Translations under genes and position numbers: made by a program
Notes under the pieces: model-generated
Seen by the model: only the letters and a program-made list of their open reading frames with translations
The model's database searches: none
What the model was told of the DNA's origin: nothing
Origin: CAZADS01 sp964483985
GTDB lineage: Bacteria; Pseudomonadota; Alphaproteobacteria; Thalassobaculales; Thalassobaculaceae
Assembly: GCA_964483985.1 (NCBI GenBank)
Contig: CAZADS010000052.1
Span: 1-28,308, forward strand
DNA: 28,308 nt
Direction of reading: 5' to 3'
In this document: positions 1 to 8,372 of the stretch, in pieces
Layout of the letters: the number at the start of each line of letters is the position of its first letter
Numbering within the stretch: position 1 is the first letter of the stretch

Positions 1-332
1 AAAATCAAACGGAAATCACCCAAATCCATCCAAGAATTGATTTTGCGATATTCGGGAAAACCTTTGTATTGAGAAAAAGCATCTCTCCATTCGATGTCGC
101 TCATTGGGGGCAACCAACCGGTTATTGGCCGCCAGTTCACAATGGATAAACCAGAACCAGTTAGCCTAGTGATGCCTCCTATTATAATCATCGTAACTAC
201 CATAACGATTATAATTACAAGCCATATTGTTACCGATCGGACGGTTCGGTCATCTGGTGAGGAACTTAGCAAAACGTTTTCCAAGGTTTGATAAAAATAT
301 TTCGCATTACTGTAGTCCTGATGCTTGAGCAT
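1..332 (-). CDS. ctaA: Heme A synthase CtaA/COX15, 5' part only
   Basis: Reading the reverse strand from the ATG at 332 gives 110 complete codons that run off the left edge without a stop. A hydrophilic N-terminus is followed by a membrane segment (about residues 34-51). Next comes the family signature GGITRLTGSGLSI, then NWRPITGWLPP, EW, and a PEYRKIN-like stretch that is typical of the first periplasmic region of type 2 (alphaproteobacterial and mitochondrial) COX15/CtaA. The enzyme is an inner-membrane protein that oxidises the C8 methyl of heme O to make heme A for aa3-type cytochrome oxidase. Ribosome-binding sequence upstream is weak, and an in-frame GTG lies six bases further upstream (338). 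It is divergent from pntAA. The later membrane helices and heme-ligand histidines lie outside the window. Confidence 0.9.
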   Translation of the reverse strand, partial: MLKHQDYSNAKYFYQTLENVLLSSSPDDRTVRSVTIWLVIIIVMVVTMIIIGGITRLTGSGLSIVNWRPITGWLPPMSDIEWRDAFSQYKGFPEYRKINSWMDLGDFRLI

Positions 333-574
333 GATCACAGCAGTGACAAAACTAAATAACTAATGATAAAACCTTAATTTATAAAAATCATCTTAGAATT
401 TTAATCGACGCTGCGAGCTTTTTCAAACACAGTTAATAAAATTTTTAGGAAAATTCTGCATTTTTATAGTGTCCGGGCTTGCGTTGTCATGCTGGTCGCG
501 CCATATGTTCGGCTGATGTTTGTAGATACTCTAAATTCGAGCGTGATCCCATGTGCGTGAATGGAGCACCACAC

Positions 575-1744
575 ATGAAAATCGGAATTATATCGGAGCA
601 ACGTCCTGACGAAAACCGAGTTGCCGCAACACCCCAAACGGTCCGCAAATTTATAGCAATGGGTTTAACAGTTTCTGTTGAAACAAATGCAGGTACATCT
701 GCAGCTATATCCGATTCCGCGTACGAGCAGGCTGGAGCGTCAATCGAGTCTACACCTAACGAAGTACTCAAGAATGCTGATATTGTGATCAAAGTGCAAA
801 AACCGGTTGGCCCAGTCGTAACTGAAACCAATTTAGTTAATGAAATCAATTTGATAAAAGATGGTGCAGTTCTTGCCTGCTTGATGGAACCGTATCGTGA
901 TCGCCCTTTATTTGATGCAATTGCGAAAAAAAACATTACCTGTTTCGCGATGGAGTTTTTACCTCGCATAACGAGAGCCCAAACCATGGATGTTTTATCA
1001 TCCCAATCCAATTTAGCTGGGTACAAGGCTGTGATTGAAGCTGGCTCCGTTTTTGGCAGAGCCTTTCCCATGATGATGACAGCTGCCGGAACTGTCCCTC
1101 CTGCCAAGTGCTTAATAATGGGGGCTGGTGTAGCTGGCCTGCAAGCAATAGCAACTGCTCGCAGATTAGGAGCTGTGGTTTCAGCTACCGATGTGAGACC
1201 CGCTGCCAAGGACGACGTAAAAAGCCTTGGAGCAACCTTTGTAGCTGTAGAAGATGATGAATTCAAAGAAGCGGAAACATCGGGTGGTTACGCGAAAGAA
1301 ATGAGTCAAACCTACAAAAATAAGCAAGCTGACTTGATAGCCGAGACAATTCCAAAGCAAGATATTATTATTTGCACTGCTTTAATTCCCGGTCGCCAAG
1401 CACCTGAACTTGTTAGCGAAGAAATGGTTAAAGAAATGAATCCCGGTTCGGTTATAGTCGATCTAGCCGTGGAACAAGGAGGGAATTGCCCACTGTCCGA
1501 AATAGGAAAAACGGTCGTTAGGCACGGCGTAACCATAATTGGAACAACTAATATGCCCAGTCAATTAGCGATAGATGCATCAGCCCTATATTCCAACAAC
1601 CTTTTAAATTTTATTAGCCTTATACTAGATAAGGATACCGGAAAAATTAATATCCACGAGAATGATGAAATAATTAAAGAGTCGATGGTAACACGACTTG
1701 GTTCTGTCATACACCCTTCTATTCTAAGTCTCCCTTCAACTTAA
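575..1744 (+). CDS. pntAA: NAD(P) transhydrogenase subunit alpha part 1
   Basis: This is the soluble NAD(H)-binding subunit (domain I) of the proton-translocating transhydrogenase, which reduces NADP+ with NADH using the proton gradient. The product is 390 residues, the usual length for the split alpha1 form known from Rhodospirillum rubrum. Visible hallmarks are the N-terminal KIGIISEQRPDENRVAATP, the motif RAQTMDVLSSQSNLAGYKAV, the NAD-binding glycine-rich loop GAGVAGLQAIATARRLGA (about residue 180), the mobile-loop region with ETSGGYAKEM, and GSVIVDLAVEQGGNCPLSE. The frame is open upstream to 479, but the ATG at 575 is preferred: GGAG lies eight bases before it and homology begins exactly there. 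It is first of three genes in one operon with pntAB and pntB. Confidence 0.96.
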   Translation: MKIGIISEQRPDENRVAATPQTVRKFIAMGLTVSVETNAGTSAAISDSAYEQAGASIESTPNEVLKNADIVIKVQKPVGPVVTETNLVNEINLIKDGAVLACLMEPYRDRPLFDAIAKKNITCFAMEFLPRITRAQTMDVLSSQSNLAGYKAVIEAGSVFGRAFPMMMTAAGTVPPAKCLIMGAGVAGLQAIATARRLGAVVSATDVRPAAKDDVKSLGATFVAVEDDEFKEAETSGGYAKEMSQTYKNKQADLIAETIPKQDIIICTALIPGRQAPELVSEEMVKEMNPGSVIVDLAVEQGGNCPLSEIGKTVVRHGVTIIGTTNMPSQLAIDASALYSNNLLNFISLILDKDTGKINIHENDEIIKESMVTRLGSVIHPSILSLPST

Positions 1745-1838
1745 AATACTTCAGCAAGAGAGCCGCATAAACGGGTTAACACCGCAATTCAAATTAGAAA
1801 AATAACAAGAAAAGATTCTGTTTTTACAAGGAAAACTT

Positions 1839-2192
1839 ATGAACTCTGAACAGTTACTTGAACGCTTTAAGCAATTGTTATCTGATACTGGAGAGGCACA
1901 GGTTACCGGGGTAGATCCATTTATATTTGGTCTTACAGTATTAGTTTTAGCATGCTTTGTGGGATATTCTGTTGTTTGGCGGGTAACTCCTGCTCTCCAT
2001 TCACCGTTAATGAGCGTTACAAACGCCATTTCCTCAGTAATCATTGTTGGGGCCTTAATCGCTGCCGGTCCATCAGAAACTAATTTTTCACAAATAATGG
2101 GGTTTTTGGCTGTTGTTCTTGCATCCGTAAATATTTTTGGCGGCTTCATTGTTACGCAACGCATGCTATCGATGTTTAAGAAAAAACAATAA
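1839..2192 (+). CDS. pntAB: NAD(P) transhydrogenase subunit alpha part 2
   Basis: This is the small membrane subunit (117 residues) carrying the alpha2 part of the proton channel (domain II) of the split transhydrogenase. A hydrophilic N-terminus of about 25 residues precedes three hydrophobic stretches: around 27-48 (PFIFGLTVLVLACFVGY), 57-76 (ending in GALIAAG), and 85-108 (FLAVVLASVNIFGGFIVTQRML). The closing FIVTQRMLSMFKKK is characteristic of the family. AAGGA at 1828-1832 gives a good ribosome-binding site six bases before the ATG. A 94-base spacer separates it from pntAA, with no obvious terminator, so co-transcription is likely. Its partners are pntAA (upstream) and pntB (18 bases downstream). 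Confidence 0.95.
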   Translation: MNSEQLLERFKQLLSDTGEAQVTGVDPFIFGLTVLVLACFVGYSVVWRVTPALHSPLMSVTNAISSVIIVGALIAAGPSETNFSQIMGFLAVVLASVNIFGGFIVTQRMLSMFKKKQ

Positions 2193-2209
2193 CTTCAGGA
2201 TCAAAAGTG

Positions 2210-3601
2210 ATGAATGATAGTTTCTCGGCGGTCCTGTACCTTATATCTGGTGTATGTTTTATCTTGGCTTTAAGAGGCCTTAGCTCTCCTGAAACCGCGA
2301 GACGCGGGAATGTTTTAGGTATTGCTGGGATGATTATTGCGATTGGTACTACGCTAGCTCTTCCTAATGTTTTGAGTTACGAGGCGATATTTGCTGGAAT
2401 TATAATAGGGGGAGGAATTGGAGCTTTCATAGCTAAACAAATAAAGATGACGGCGCTTCCACAATTAGTGGCCGCCTTCCATAGTCTTGTAGGTCTAGCT
2501 GCCTGTTTTGTAGCAGTCGCGGCCTTTTATCGCCCAGAAGCATATGGCATCGGTGATTTTTTGAAAATTCAGGCTGAAAGTTTAGTGGAAATGTCATTAG
2601 GACTAGCTATCGGGGCAATAACTTTTACTGGTTCAATAATAGCATTTGGAAAATTACAAGGGATAATAACAGGCACACCTCTTACCTTCAAAGGCCAACA
2701 TTTGTTAAACGCTGTTCTTGGAGTGCTTTTGGCAATTTTAATTATATGGATCGTACGTCATCAATCGGAAGTTGCTTTTTGGTTAATCCTTAGTCTTTCG
2801 CTCATAATCGGTGTTCTCATCATCATTCCCATAGGTGGGGGTGATATGCCAGTAGTGATTTCAATGTTAAATTCTTACTCAGGCTGGGCAGCTTGTGGCA
2901 TCGGGTTCACTTTGGGAAACAGCTTATTGATAATAACAGGGGCATTAGTAGGCTCTTCAGGTGCTATTTTATCCTACATAATGTGTAGGGGTATGAACCG
3001 GTCTTTTTTCAGCGTTATTCTAGGTGGATTTGGAGGCGAAACGGGTATCAACGCTACGAATCTGAAAGGAGACAAATTAATTAAATCGGGAAGCGCTGAA
3101 GACGCCGCCTTTATTATGAAGAATGCATCATCAGTTATAATCGTACCTGGCTATGGAATGGCTGTAGCTCAAGCCCAACATGCCTTGCGCGAAATGGGGG
3201 AAATTCTTATCGCGGCGGGAGTAAACGTGCGTTACGCAATTCACCCCGTCGCAGGTCGCATGCCAGGACACATGAACGTGTTATTAGCGGAGGCAAATGT
3301 CCCTTACAGCTATGTTTTAGAATTGGAAGAAATAAATAGGGATTTTGCACAAACTGACGTGGCATTTGTTATAGGTGCTAACGACGTGACAAATCCTGCA
3401 GCCAAAACCGATACTAAAAGTCCAATTTATGGTATGCCTGTCTTAAATGTGGAAAATGCACAAACCGTTTTATTTATAAAGCGATCTATGGCCTCCGGTT
3501 ATGCCGGAGTGGAAAATGAATTATTCTTTCAAAATAACACTATGATGCTGTTTTCTGATGCCAAAAAAATGTGCGAGGAAATAGTCCAAGCATTAAATTA
3601 A
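2210..3601 (+). CDS. pntB: NAD(P) transhydrogenase subunit beta
   Basis: This subunit has about 463 residues. The N-terminal half is a run of hydrophobic helices (domain II, proton translocation), for example GMIIAIGTTLALPNV and AIGAITFTGSIIAFGKLQG. The C-terminal half is the soluble NADP(H)-binding domain III, with GYGMAVAQAQHALREM, HPVAGRMPGHMNVLLAEANV, VIGANDVTNPAA and FIKRSMASGYAGVENELF, all diagnostic for PntB. An in-frame GTG exists at 2207, but the ATG at 2210 with AGGA at 2197-2200 is the better start. Together with pntAA and pntAB it forms the full inner-membrane enzyme that supplies NADPH. A hairpin with a T-run follows the stop codon, so the operon ends here. Confidence 0.96.
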   Translation: MNDSFSAVLYLISGVCFILALRGLSSPETARRGNVLGIAGMIIAIGTTLALPNVLSYEAIFAGIIIGGGIGAFIAKQIKMTALPQLVAAFHSLVGLAACFVAVAAFYRPEAYGIGDFLKIQAESLVEMSLGLAIGAITFTGSIIAFGKLQGIITGTPLTFKGQHLLNAVLGVLLAILIIWIVRHQSEVAFWLILSLSLIIGVLIIIPIGGGDMPVVISMLNSYSGWAACGIGFTLGNSLLIITGALVGSSGAILSYIMCRGMNRSFFSVILGGFGGETGINATNLKGDKLIKSGSAEDAAFIMKNASSVIIVPGYGMAVAQAQHALREMGEILIAAGVNVRYAIHPVAGRMPGHMNVLLAEANVPYSYVLELEEINRDFAQTDVAFVIGANDVTNPAAKTDTKSPIYGMPVLNVENAQTVLFIKRSMASGYAGVENELFFQNNTMMLFSDAKKMCEEIVQALN

Positions 3602-3623
3602 TTTTGCTTTAATCTCAGTTATA

Positions 3624-3664
3624 ATTCTATTTCAGAATTGCTCTCAAATAGAATCTCTTTTTTT
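3624..3664 (+). terminator. Rho-independent terminator after pntB
   Basis: A perfect 9-base inverted repeat, ATTCTATTT (3624-3632) and AAATAGAAT (3646-3654), encloses a 13-base loop. It is followed by CTC and seven T residues (3658-3664). It lies 22 bases past the pntB stop and in the gap before the convergent HemY-like gene. The stem is AT-rich, so its strength is uncertain, but position and T-run fit an intrinsic terminator for the pnt operon. The opposite strand lacks a matching T-run, so it is probably one-directional. Confidence 0.65.
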
Positions 3665-3699
3665 CATCCATGAGCACTGCAGATTACTACGTTAAGCAT

Positions 3700-5100
3700 C
3701 TATATTATTTTCTTCGCCTTCCCTTCAATTAATATATCGGCGGTTACGCCATCTGCTGTTGGATTACTTTTAATTTTCTCCCCAGGGCCATCGGATAAAG
3801 GCAGTATAGAAATACGAGGTGGTTCTTTCCAAGAAATTGTGTCAAAACTACGACAATTTCCACACAAAGGAGCCCAATTTGAAGCTATAGCTCCACAGGC
3901 TTCACAAGTCCAATCTAAGTCAGCTTTGACTAAACTCCCTCGCTCAAGCCAAGAGCGCGCAGCCTCATTATCTCCATTTTCACCTTGTTCTAATCTAGAC
4001 ATAAGTTTACAAACCCGCACCGTAATTTCATGATCATCAAATTGTTTTAGATAACCCCGAGCCTCACCCCAAAGGTTACAATCAAGAGCCGTATTTGCCA
4101 AAGCCAGTCTACTTTCTGGTAAATTCTGATTCGTAGCTGTCAGTTCTTGAACACGTTTAAACCGTTCCAAGGGCCCATCGTCGGGCCAAAGCTCCGTATA
4201 TGCTGTGACCAATTCCGGATGTGGATTAAGGCACCATATTTTTTCCAATAATTGCGCATTTTTTCGCTGATTTTCTTCGACTATTGATACCCGAACCCTT
4301 ATAACGGCCGCTGGGACAAAATCAGGCGTCGCGGATAAAGCTTTATCAGCAAAATCCCTTGCTTGATCAAATAGACTAGCCTCCTCCATTTGTTGACTCC
4401 GAGCAGTCAAAATCGTAGTTCGATGTCGAATAGCAATGGATTCTGGAATTATCTTTCTGCGTACTGCGCCGTATAAGGCTTTTTGTGCATCTTCCCAGTA
4501 CGCCCCTCGGGTTTGTAGCTCAAATAACGTTTCGAAAACGAAAACGGAATCTGGCCTGATTTGAAAGGCTCGTTCTGCCAATTTCAAGGTTTGTTCGGAA
4601 TCATCTTCTTGGATAGCCTGTCGCATCAACCCTATCAAGCCAATGAAAGCGGTATCATCTTTTTTGCTAAGAGTATTGAAATATCTAAGGGCCGCTGCCT
4701 CGTCGCCATTTAATGATGCCGACTGAGCTGAGAGTAATCGTGTTAAATCTGGGTCTTTAAGTAAACTTTGCGCGCGTTGCGCTAACCGCTGGGTTTCCTC
4801 TCTGTCGCCGGCGGCGGCGGCGGCCATACCTAGAGCCAGAGCTTTATAACCATCTTCCTTCTGTTTATCTCTTCTTTTAGAGAAGAAATCAGCGGGCGCA
4901 GTTAAAACAGCTTTAAAGACCCGCCAAATAAATACGATACACGCTAATAATGCGGCTACTGAAACAATTAAAATACTGAAATAGGTCTCAATTCTATAAT
5001 CAAGCCAATCAATCTTTACCTTTCCTGGATGGTCGGTGAACCATATCGCCAACGCTAAAATGATACCTATTTGAAATACATAAAAACATACGCGTAGCAT
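3700..5100 (-). CDS. hemY: HemY-domain inner-membrane TPR protein with zinc ribbon
   Basis: This 466-residue protein has two N-terminal membrane segments (about 3-22 and 41-62), the HemY_N arrangement, followed by a helical TPR-like body. Near the C-terminus is a four-cysteine knuckle: Cys399, Cys402, Cys413 and Cys416, in WTCEACGAIASNWAPLCGNC followed by FDTISW. Similar W-C-x2-C...C-x2-C ribbons occur in alphaproteobacterial HemY-like proteins and in LapB. The family is named for its place in heme operons; its biochemical role is not well settled, and it is not the protoporphyrinogen oxidase also called HemY. Its ATG overlaps the mitofilin stop by one base (TGATG), so translation is probably coupled. 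It is the last gene of the hemC-hemD-mitofilin operon. A short alanine run (AAAAA, near residue 95) is encoded by repeated GCC triplets. Confidence 0.88.
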   Translation of the reverse strand: MLRVCFYVFQIGIILALAIWFTDHPGKVKIDWLDYRIETYFSILIVSVAALLACIVFIWRVFKAVLTAPADFFSKRRDKQKEDGYKALALGMAAAAAGDREETQRLAQRAQSLLKDPDLTRLLSAQSASLNGDEAAALRYFNTLSKKDDTAFIGLIGLMRQAIQEDDSEQTLKLAERAFQIRPDSVFVFETLFELQTRGAYWEDAQKALYGAVRRKIIPESIAIRHRTTILTARSQQMEEASLFDQARDFADKALSATPDFVPAAVIRVRVSIVEENQRKNAQLLEKIWCLNPHPELVTAYTELWPDDGPLERFKRVQELTATNQNLPESRLALANTALDCNLWGEARGYLKQFDDHEITVRVCKLMSRLEQGENGDNEAARSWLERGSLVKADLDWTCEACGAIASNWAPLCGNCRSFDTISWKEPPRISILPLSDGPGEKIKSNPTADGVTADILIEGKAKKII

Positions 5101-6599
5101 CAGCGTTTATCCGACATTGACAAAGTATCTATTACAACATTCTGTAACGCTGATAGAGCTTCATCTGCACTTAACCTTGATTGCACTTTTCTCAGCCAAG
5201 ATTCAAAGCCCTTTTTTTCCATTTCATCAAGCCCAGAGAATGCATTTAAAGCGGCGTAAAGGTCACCTTCTTCGAGAGCCTTCTCGGCCTCGGATATTGC
5301 ACTGCCGAGACTGGCCGATTCAAAACCCTTGGTCTTTCTTATGGAAACCAAATCTGTCATTCTCGACAAACTTTGGCTTAGTAGACTTTGTGTGGATTTT
5401 TCGGGATTTTCTCTTAGTGCCACCGCTATCGCAGAAGTAAATTCGTTCCGAAGTTTTTCTAGGCTAGGTATTCCTACTGATTCATATTTCGATAACCGGT
5501 CAATATAAATTTTCATTCTTGGATCATTTGCAAGCAACGACCGCAGGCTTTGAAGTTGAATTGCATATGGTCGGAAACCGGATACCATTGCCGAAAGTTG
5601 ACTAATTCCCAATAAAATTAAAGTTGCTTTTTCGCGTTGCGCTTGGTTTTTAGGAATCCTTACATTAATAGCCCTAATACGCTCCTCCAGCTTAACAAGT
5701 TTGCTTGTATTTAAGACCGTTTTATTCTCCACATCTTCCATTTTTGGTTTTATTGTGGAAACATAATCTTGAACCGAATGTATCTGTCCGTTAAGTCGGA
5801 TTAGGTCAGCAGATAATTTTAAATCCACACCGTGATTTGATTCGTTGTTTTGAGATTTTAAAACCTCATTCCACTGAGTTTCTAAGCGTTCCAATCTCTT
5901 AATCAAACCAGTCCGACGAGCCAATCCGTCAAACCAATCTAAATCACCCGCAGCCAATAAATGTAATAGATCTGATCTCAATCTCGATTGCGAATAATCA
6001 TCGGACGAAAAAGTATCTTTTGATTTGCTTTCGAATAGTGCCCAGCGGTTTTCAAGTTTATACAACCGGGTTTCTATTGATAAAGGTTTGTTTTCATTTT
6101 TTTTCACTCGTAGGTTGCTGTCTTCACTTTGAACACCCTGAGGTGCTGAAGTTGTTGATTCTAGATTTTTAGAAAACCCAGATTTAGGGGCTTCCGGTCT
6201 TTCTGAAACGGCGGCCTGTGATTTGACAAATTGACTTTTCTCGTACTGCAGCGCTCCTGCACTGGCCTTAAGGCCTTTTCCATTCCGCGCCTCAGATTTC
6301 TCTGTATTAATCATTACATAATATTTAGCTATCCCTAATGCAGATTCCACTCTACTTAAATCGAAACCGATTTCGTTTAACCCTTTGTGGAAATAGCTAC
6401 GCCCAAAGGGGTAACTCCCTATAAATAAAATTACTAAAACAACGACAACAGTAAAAACAGTTGCGCATTTTCGAATTTTTGCTCGCACATTTATTTCTAA
6501 TGAATTTGAATTTGGTTTTTTAATATCCATTGATCCAGAAGTTTCACTTTTATCCGGATTGGCTTCTTCATGAGATTTATTTACGTCGCTACCCGACAT
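5100..6599 (-). CDS. mic60: Mitofilin/Mic60-like inner-membrane protein
   Basis: This 499-residue protein has a charged, disordered cytoplasmic N-terminus and a single membrane helix (about 45-62, rich in Val, Ile and Leu). A long low-complexity and coiled-coil periplasmic region follows. The C-terminal helical segment (EAEKALEEGDLYAALNAFSGL ... SWLRKVQSRLSADEAL, roughly 430-485, broken here for brevity) matches the conserved end of the mitofilin family. In Alphaproteobacteria this gene is known to sit in the heme operon and is regarded as the ancestor of mitochondrial Mic60, which shapes inner-membrane contact sites. Sequence outside the C-terminus is poorly conserved, so assignment rests on architecture and position between hemD and the HemY-like gene. 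It begins 57 bases after hemD. Confidence 0.85.
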   Translation of the reverse strand: MSGSDVNKSHEEANPDKSETSGSMDIKKPNSNSLEINVRAKIRKCATVFTVVVVLVILFIGSYPFGRSYFHKGLNEIGFDLSRVESALGIAKYYVMINTEKSEARNGKGLKASAGALQYEKSQFVKSQAAVSERPEAPKSGFSKNLESTTSAPQGVQSEDSNLRVKKNENKPLSIETRLYKLENRWALFESKSKDTFSSDDYSQSRLRSDLLHLLAAGDLDWFDGLARRTGLIKRLERLETQWNEVLKSQNNESNHGVDLKLSADLIRLNGQIHSVQDYVSTIKPKMEDVENKTVLNTSKLVKLEERIRAINVRIPKNQAQREKATLILLGISQLSAMVSGFRPYAIQLQSLRSLLANDPRMKIYIDRLSKYESVGIPSLEKLRNEFTSAIAVALRENPEKSTQSLLSQSLSRMTDLVSIRKTKGFESASLGSAISEAEKALEEGDLYAALNAFSGLDEMEKKGFESWLRKVQSRLSADEALSALQNVVIDTLSMSDKR

Positions 6600-6656
6600 G
6601 GATCTGCTCGCTGCTATATACTAAATTAAATAGTAGTCTAAGTTCCAAAAGGGTAA

Positions 6657-7361
6657 TCATTCCACTAAAACCGATAATAAATCTGATTGGTTCGGGCGCT
6701 TTGCGACAATTATCTTACGCCAAACTAACCTATCGGCTTTGTTAGCAGCAGCCTTACTTATACAATAAGCCACCATTTTTTCAGTTACCATTTGCAAATT
6801 AGTATTTTTCAGCAGTTTCACAAAAACCTCAGCAGAACGTGCAGAAAAAAACAAAACCCCGTGAATCCGTTCATGTTTCAGGGCCGATACGGTTTCTTGG
6901 TTTAATGATTCTTCAGCACAAGCTGAGTAGACCACTTTCTTTGCCACGCTAAATCCTAAGCGCATCAACTTCTTATCTAAATCATTAGCTATTATATTGC
7001 CCGAGAGATATAGAAGCGGTCCCTTTTCAGGATGTAGTTGATGGGTGACCAATTCCACGAGATTTTGAGCATTACCCGAAGCTGAAAAAATTTCCTCAAA
7101 ACCTAACTGCCTATATTGTGCAGCAGTTTCATCGCCAACACAATAAACCGGAACCTTTTTATCAAATTCCGAGCGTCGGACAGCTAAAGCAGTGTTACCA
7201 CTTGTAACAAGGATGGCTTGGTACCTTGAGTCCTCAAAAGCATCCAATGTTCTTGGAGTAATGCTGATTACCGGACTGATAATCGTTTCAATTCCAAACT
7301 CTGCAAGGTTTCTAGCAACCTTTTTAGAAGCCTCAAGAGGACGGGTAAGAAGTATCCGCAT
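6657..7361 (-). CDS. hemD: Uroporphyrinogen-III synthase
   Basis: This cytoplasmic enzyme cyclises hydroxymethylbilane to uroporphyrinogen III with inversion of ring D. The product is 234 residues, slightly short of the usual 240-260. The family is poorly conserved. Visible support comes from the start ILLTRPLEASKKVARNLAEFG, ALVTSGN-like ILVTSGNTALAV (about 50-60), PVYCVGDETAAQYRQLGF, the LYLSGNI segment and VLFFSARSAEVFVKLL. It lies 12 bases after hemC on the same strand, which makes the call firm. The next gene downstream is mic60. Confidence 0.92.
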   Translation of the reverse strand: MRILLTRPLEASKKVARNLAEFGIETIISPVISITPRTLDAFEDSRYQAILVTSGNTALAVRRSEFDKKVPVYCVGDETAAQYRQLGFEEIFSASGNAQNLVELVTHQLHPEKGPLLYLSGNIIANDLDKKLMRLGFSVAKKVVYSACAEESLNQETVSALKHERIHGVLFFSARSAEVFVKLLKNTNLQMVTEKMVAYCISKAAANKADRLVWRKIIVAKRPNQSDLLSVLVE

Positions 7362-7373
7362 TGTTATCTTTAC

Positions 7374-8321
7374 TTAATAGGAATTAAACGCTGATAGCAA
7401 CCGCTGCCCTACAGTTCTACCAACAACGGTATTATCAGCTGCAATTCCGGTTTCCTCGGCTTTACAATAATGTTTTCCATCTTCGGACAAAATATAACCT
7501 GTCAATTTCACATCTCCTCCACAACTTAATTGAGCATATCCAGCAATGGGCATCTCGCAAGATCCATCTAATGATTTTAGCATTGCTCGTTCTGTTTCTA
7601 CGCAAATGGCACTTGATGGATGATTTATTTTTTCCAGCCAATTTCTGAGATTAATATCATCCCGTGAAGTCCCAACCCGACACTGTACCCCAATAGCACC
7701 CTGACCCACGGCAGGTGGCATTTCATCCAAATCGAGCAGACATGAAACCCTACCTTGAAGACCCAAACGTTTTAGACCGGCAACGGCCAGCAATGTTGCA
7801 TCTACTTGACCTGAATCGAGTTTTGCGATTCGAGTATCAATATTACCTCTAAAAAGAATCGTTTTAAGATCTGGGCGTTGATTCTTTATAAACGCCGCGC
7901 GCCTTGCGGATGAAGTTCCAACTAAAGCGCCTTTAGGCAACGAATTAAAATGATCGGCTATGTGGGACAGGAACGCATCTCTCACGTCTTCACGCGGCAA
8001 AATACAACAGATTTCTGTGCCGGCCGTCAAATCTGTTTCTACATCCTTCATTGAATGCAAAGCTACATCCACTCGTCTGTCAAGTAATGCCTCTTCAACC
8101 TCTTTTACAAATAGTCCTTTACCTCCTATATCCGCTAACCTTCTATGTATTTCAGTATCTCCCGTGGTATTAATAACCACTATTTGAATAGCATCAGGCT
8201 CCTTTAATATGTCGTTAGACTGAATTAGTCGCATACGCAACTCTTCTGCCTGAGCTAAAGCAAGCTTAGAACCCCTGGTTCCAATGCGGATTAAAGCCGC
8301 GCGTTTGTTCTGAATTAGCAT
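7374..8321 (-). CDS. hemC: Hydroxymethylbilane synthase (porphobilinogen deaminase)
   Basis: This 315-residue cytoplasmic enzyme polymerises four porphobilinogen units into hydroxymethylbilane. The family motifs are in order: RIGTRGSKLALAQA (12-25), KGLFVKEVEEALL, the catalytic aspartate in HSMKDV (Asp93), GTSSARRAAF, RGNIDTRIAKL, and the dipyrromethane-cofactor cysteine in LDGSCEMPIAGYA (Cys255). It heads the reverse-strand heme operon and is divergent from tsaD, with only 51 bases between the two start codons. No strong Shine-Dalgarno sequence is visible before the ATG at 8321. The start cannot move far, because conserved sequence begins at residue 11. Confidence 0.97.
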   Translation of the reverse strand: MLIQNKRAALIRIGTRGSKLALAQAEELRMRLIQSNDILKEPDAIQIVVINTTGDTEIHRRLADIGGKGLFVKEVEEALLDRRVDVALHSMKDVETDLTAGTEICCILPREDVRDAFLSHIADHFNSLPKGALVGTSSARRAAFIKNQRPDLKTILFRGNIDTRIAKLDSGQVDATLLAVAGLKRLGLQGRVSCLLDLDEMPPAVGQGAIGVQCRVGTSRDDINLRNWLEKINHPSSAICVETERAMLKSLDGSCEMPIAGYAQLSCGGDVKLTGYILSEDGKHYCKAEETGIAADNTVVGRTVGQRLLSAFNSY

Positions 8322-8372
8322 AGACTGTTTTTGTAAACTGGCGATGGAGGCAAGGGAAGGAGGAAAACGAAA

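Noticed and set aside
94..291. 65-codon plus-strand frame with an isoleucine-rich hydrophobic stretch
   Set aside because: The reverse strand here encodes unmistakable CtaA; the plus-strand frame is its antisense shadow.
487..1266. 259-codon reverse-strand frame opposite pntAA
   Set aside because: It is fully antisense to a well-conserved gene, has no recognisable motif, and its length follows from pntAA codon use.
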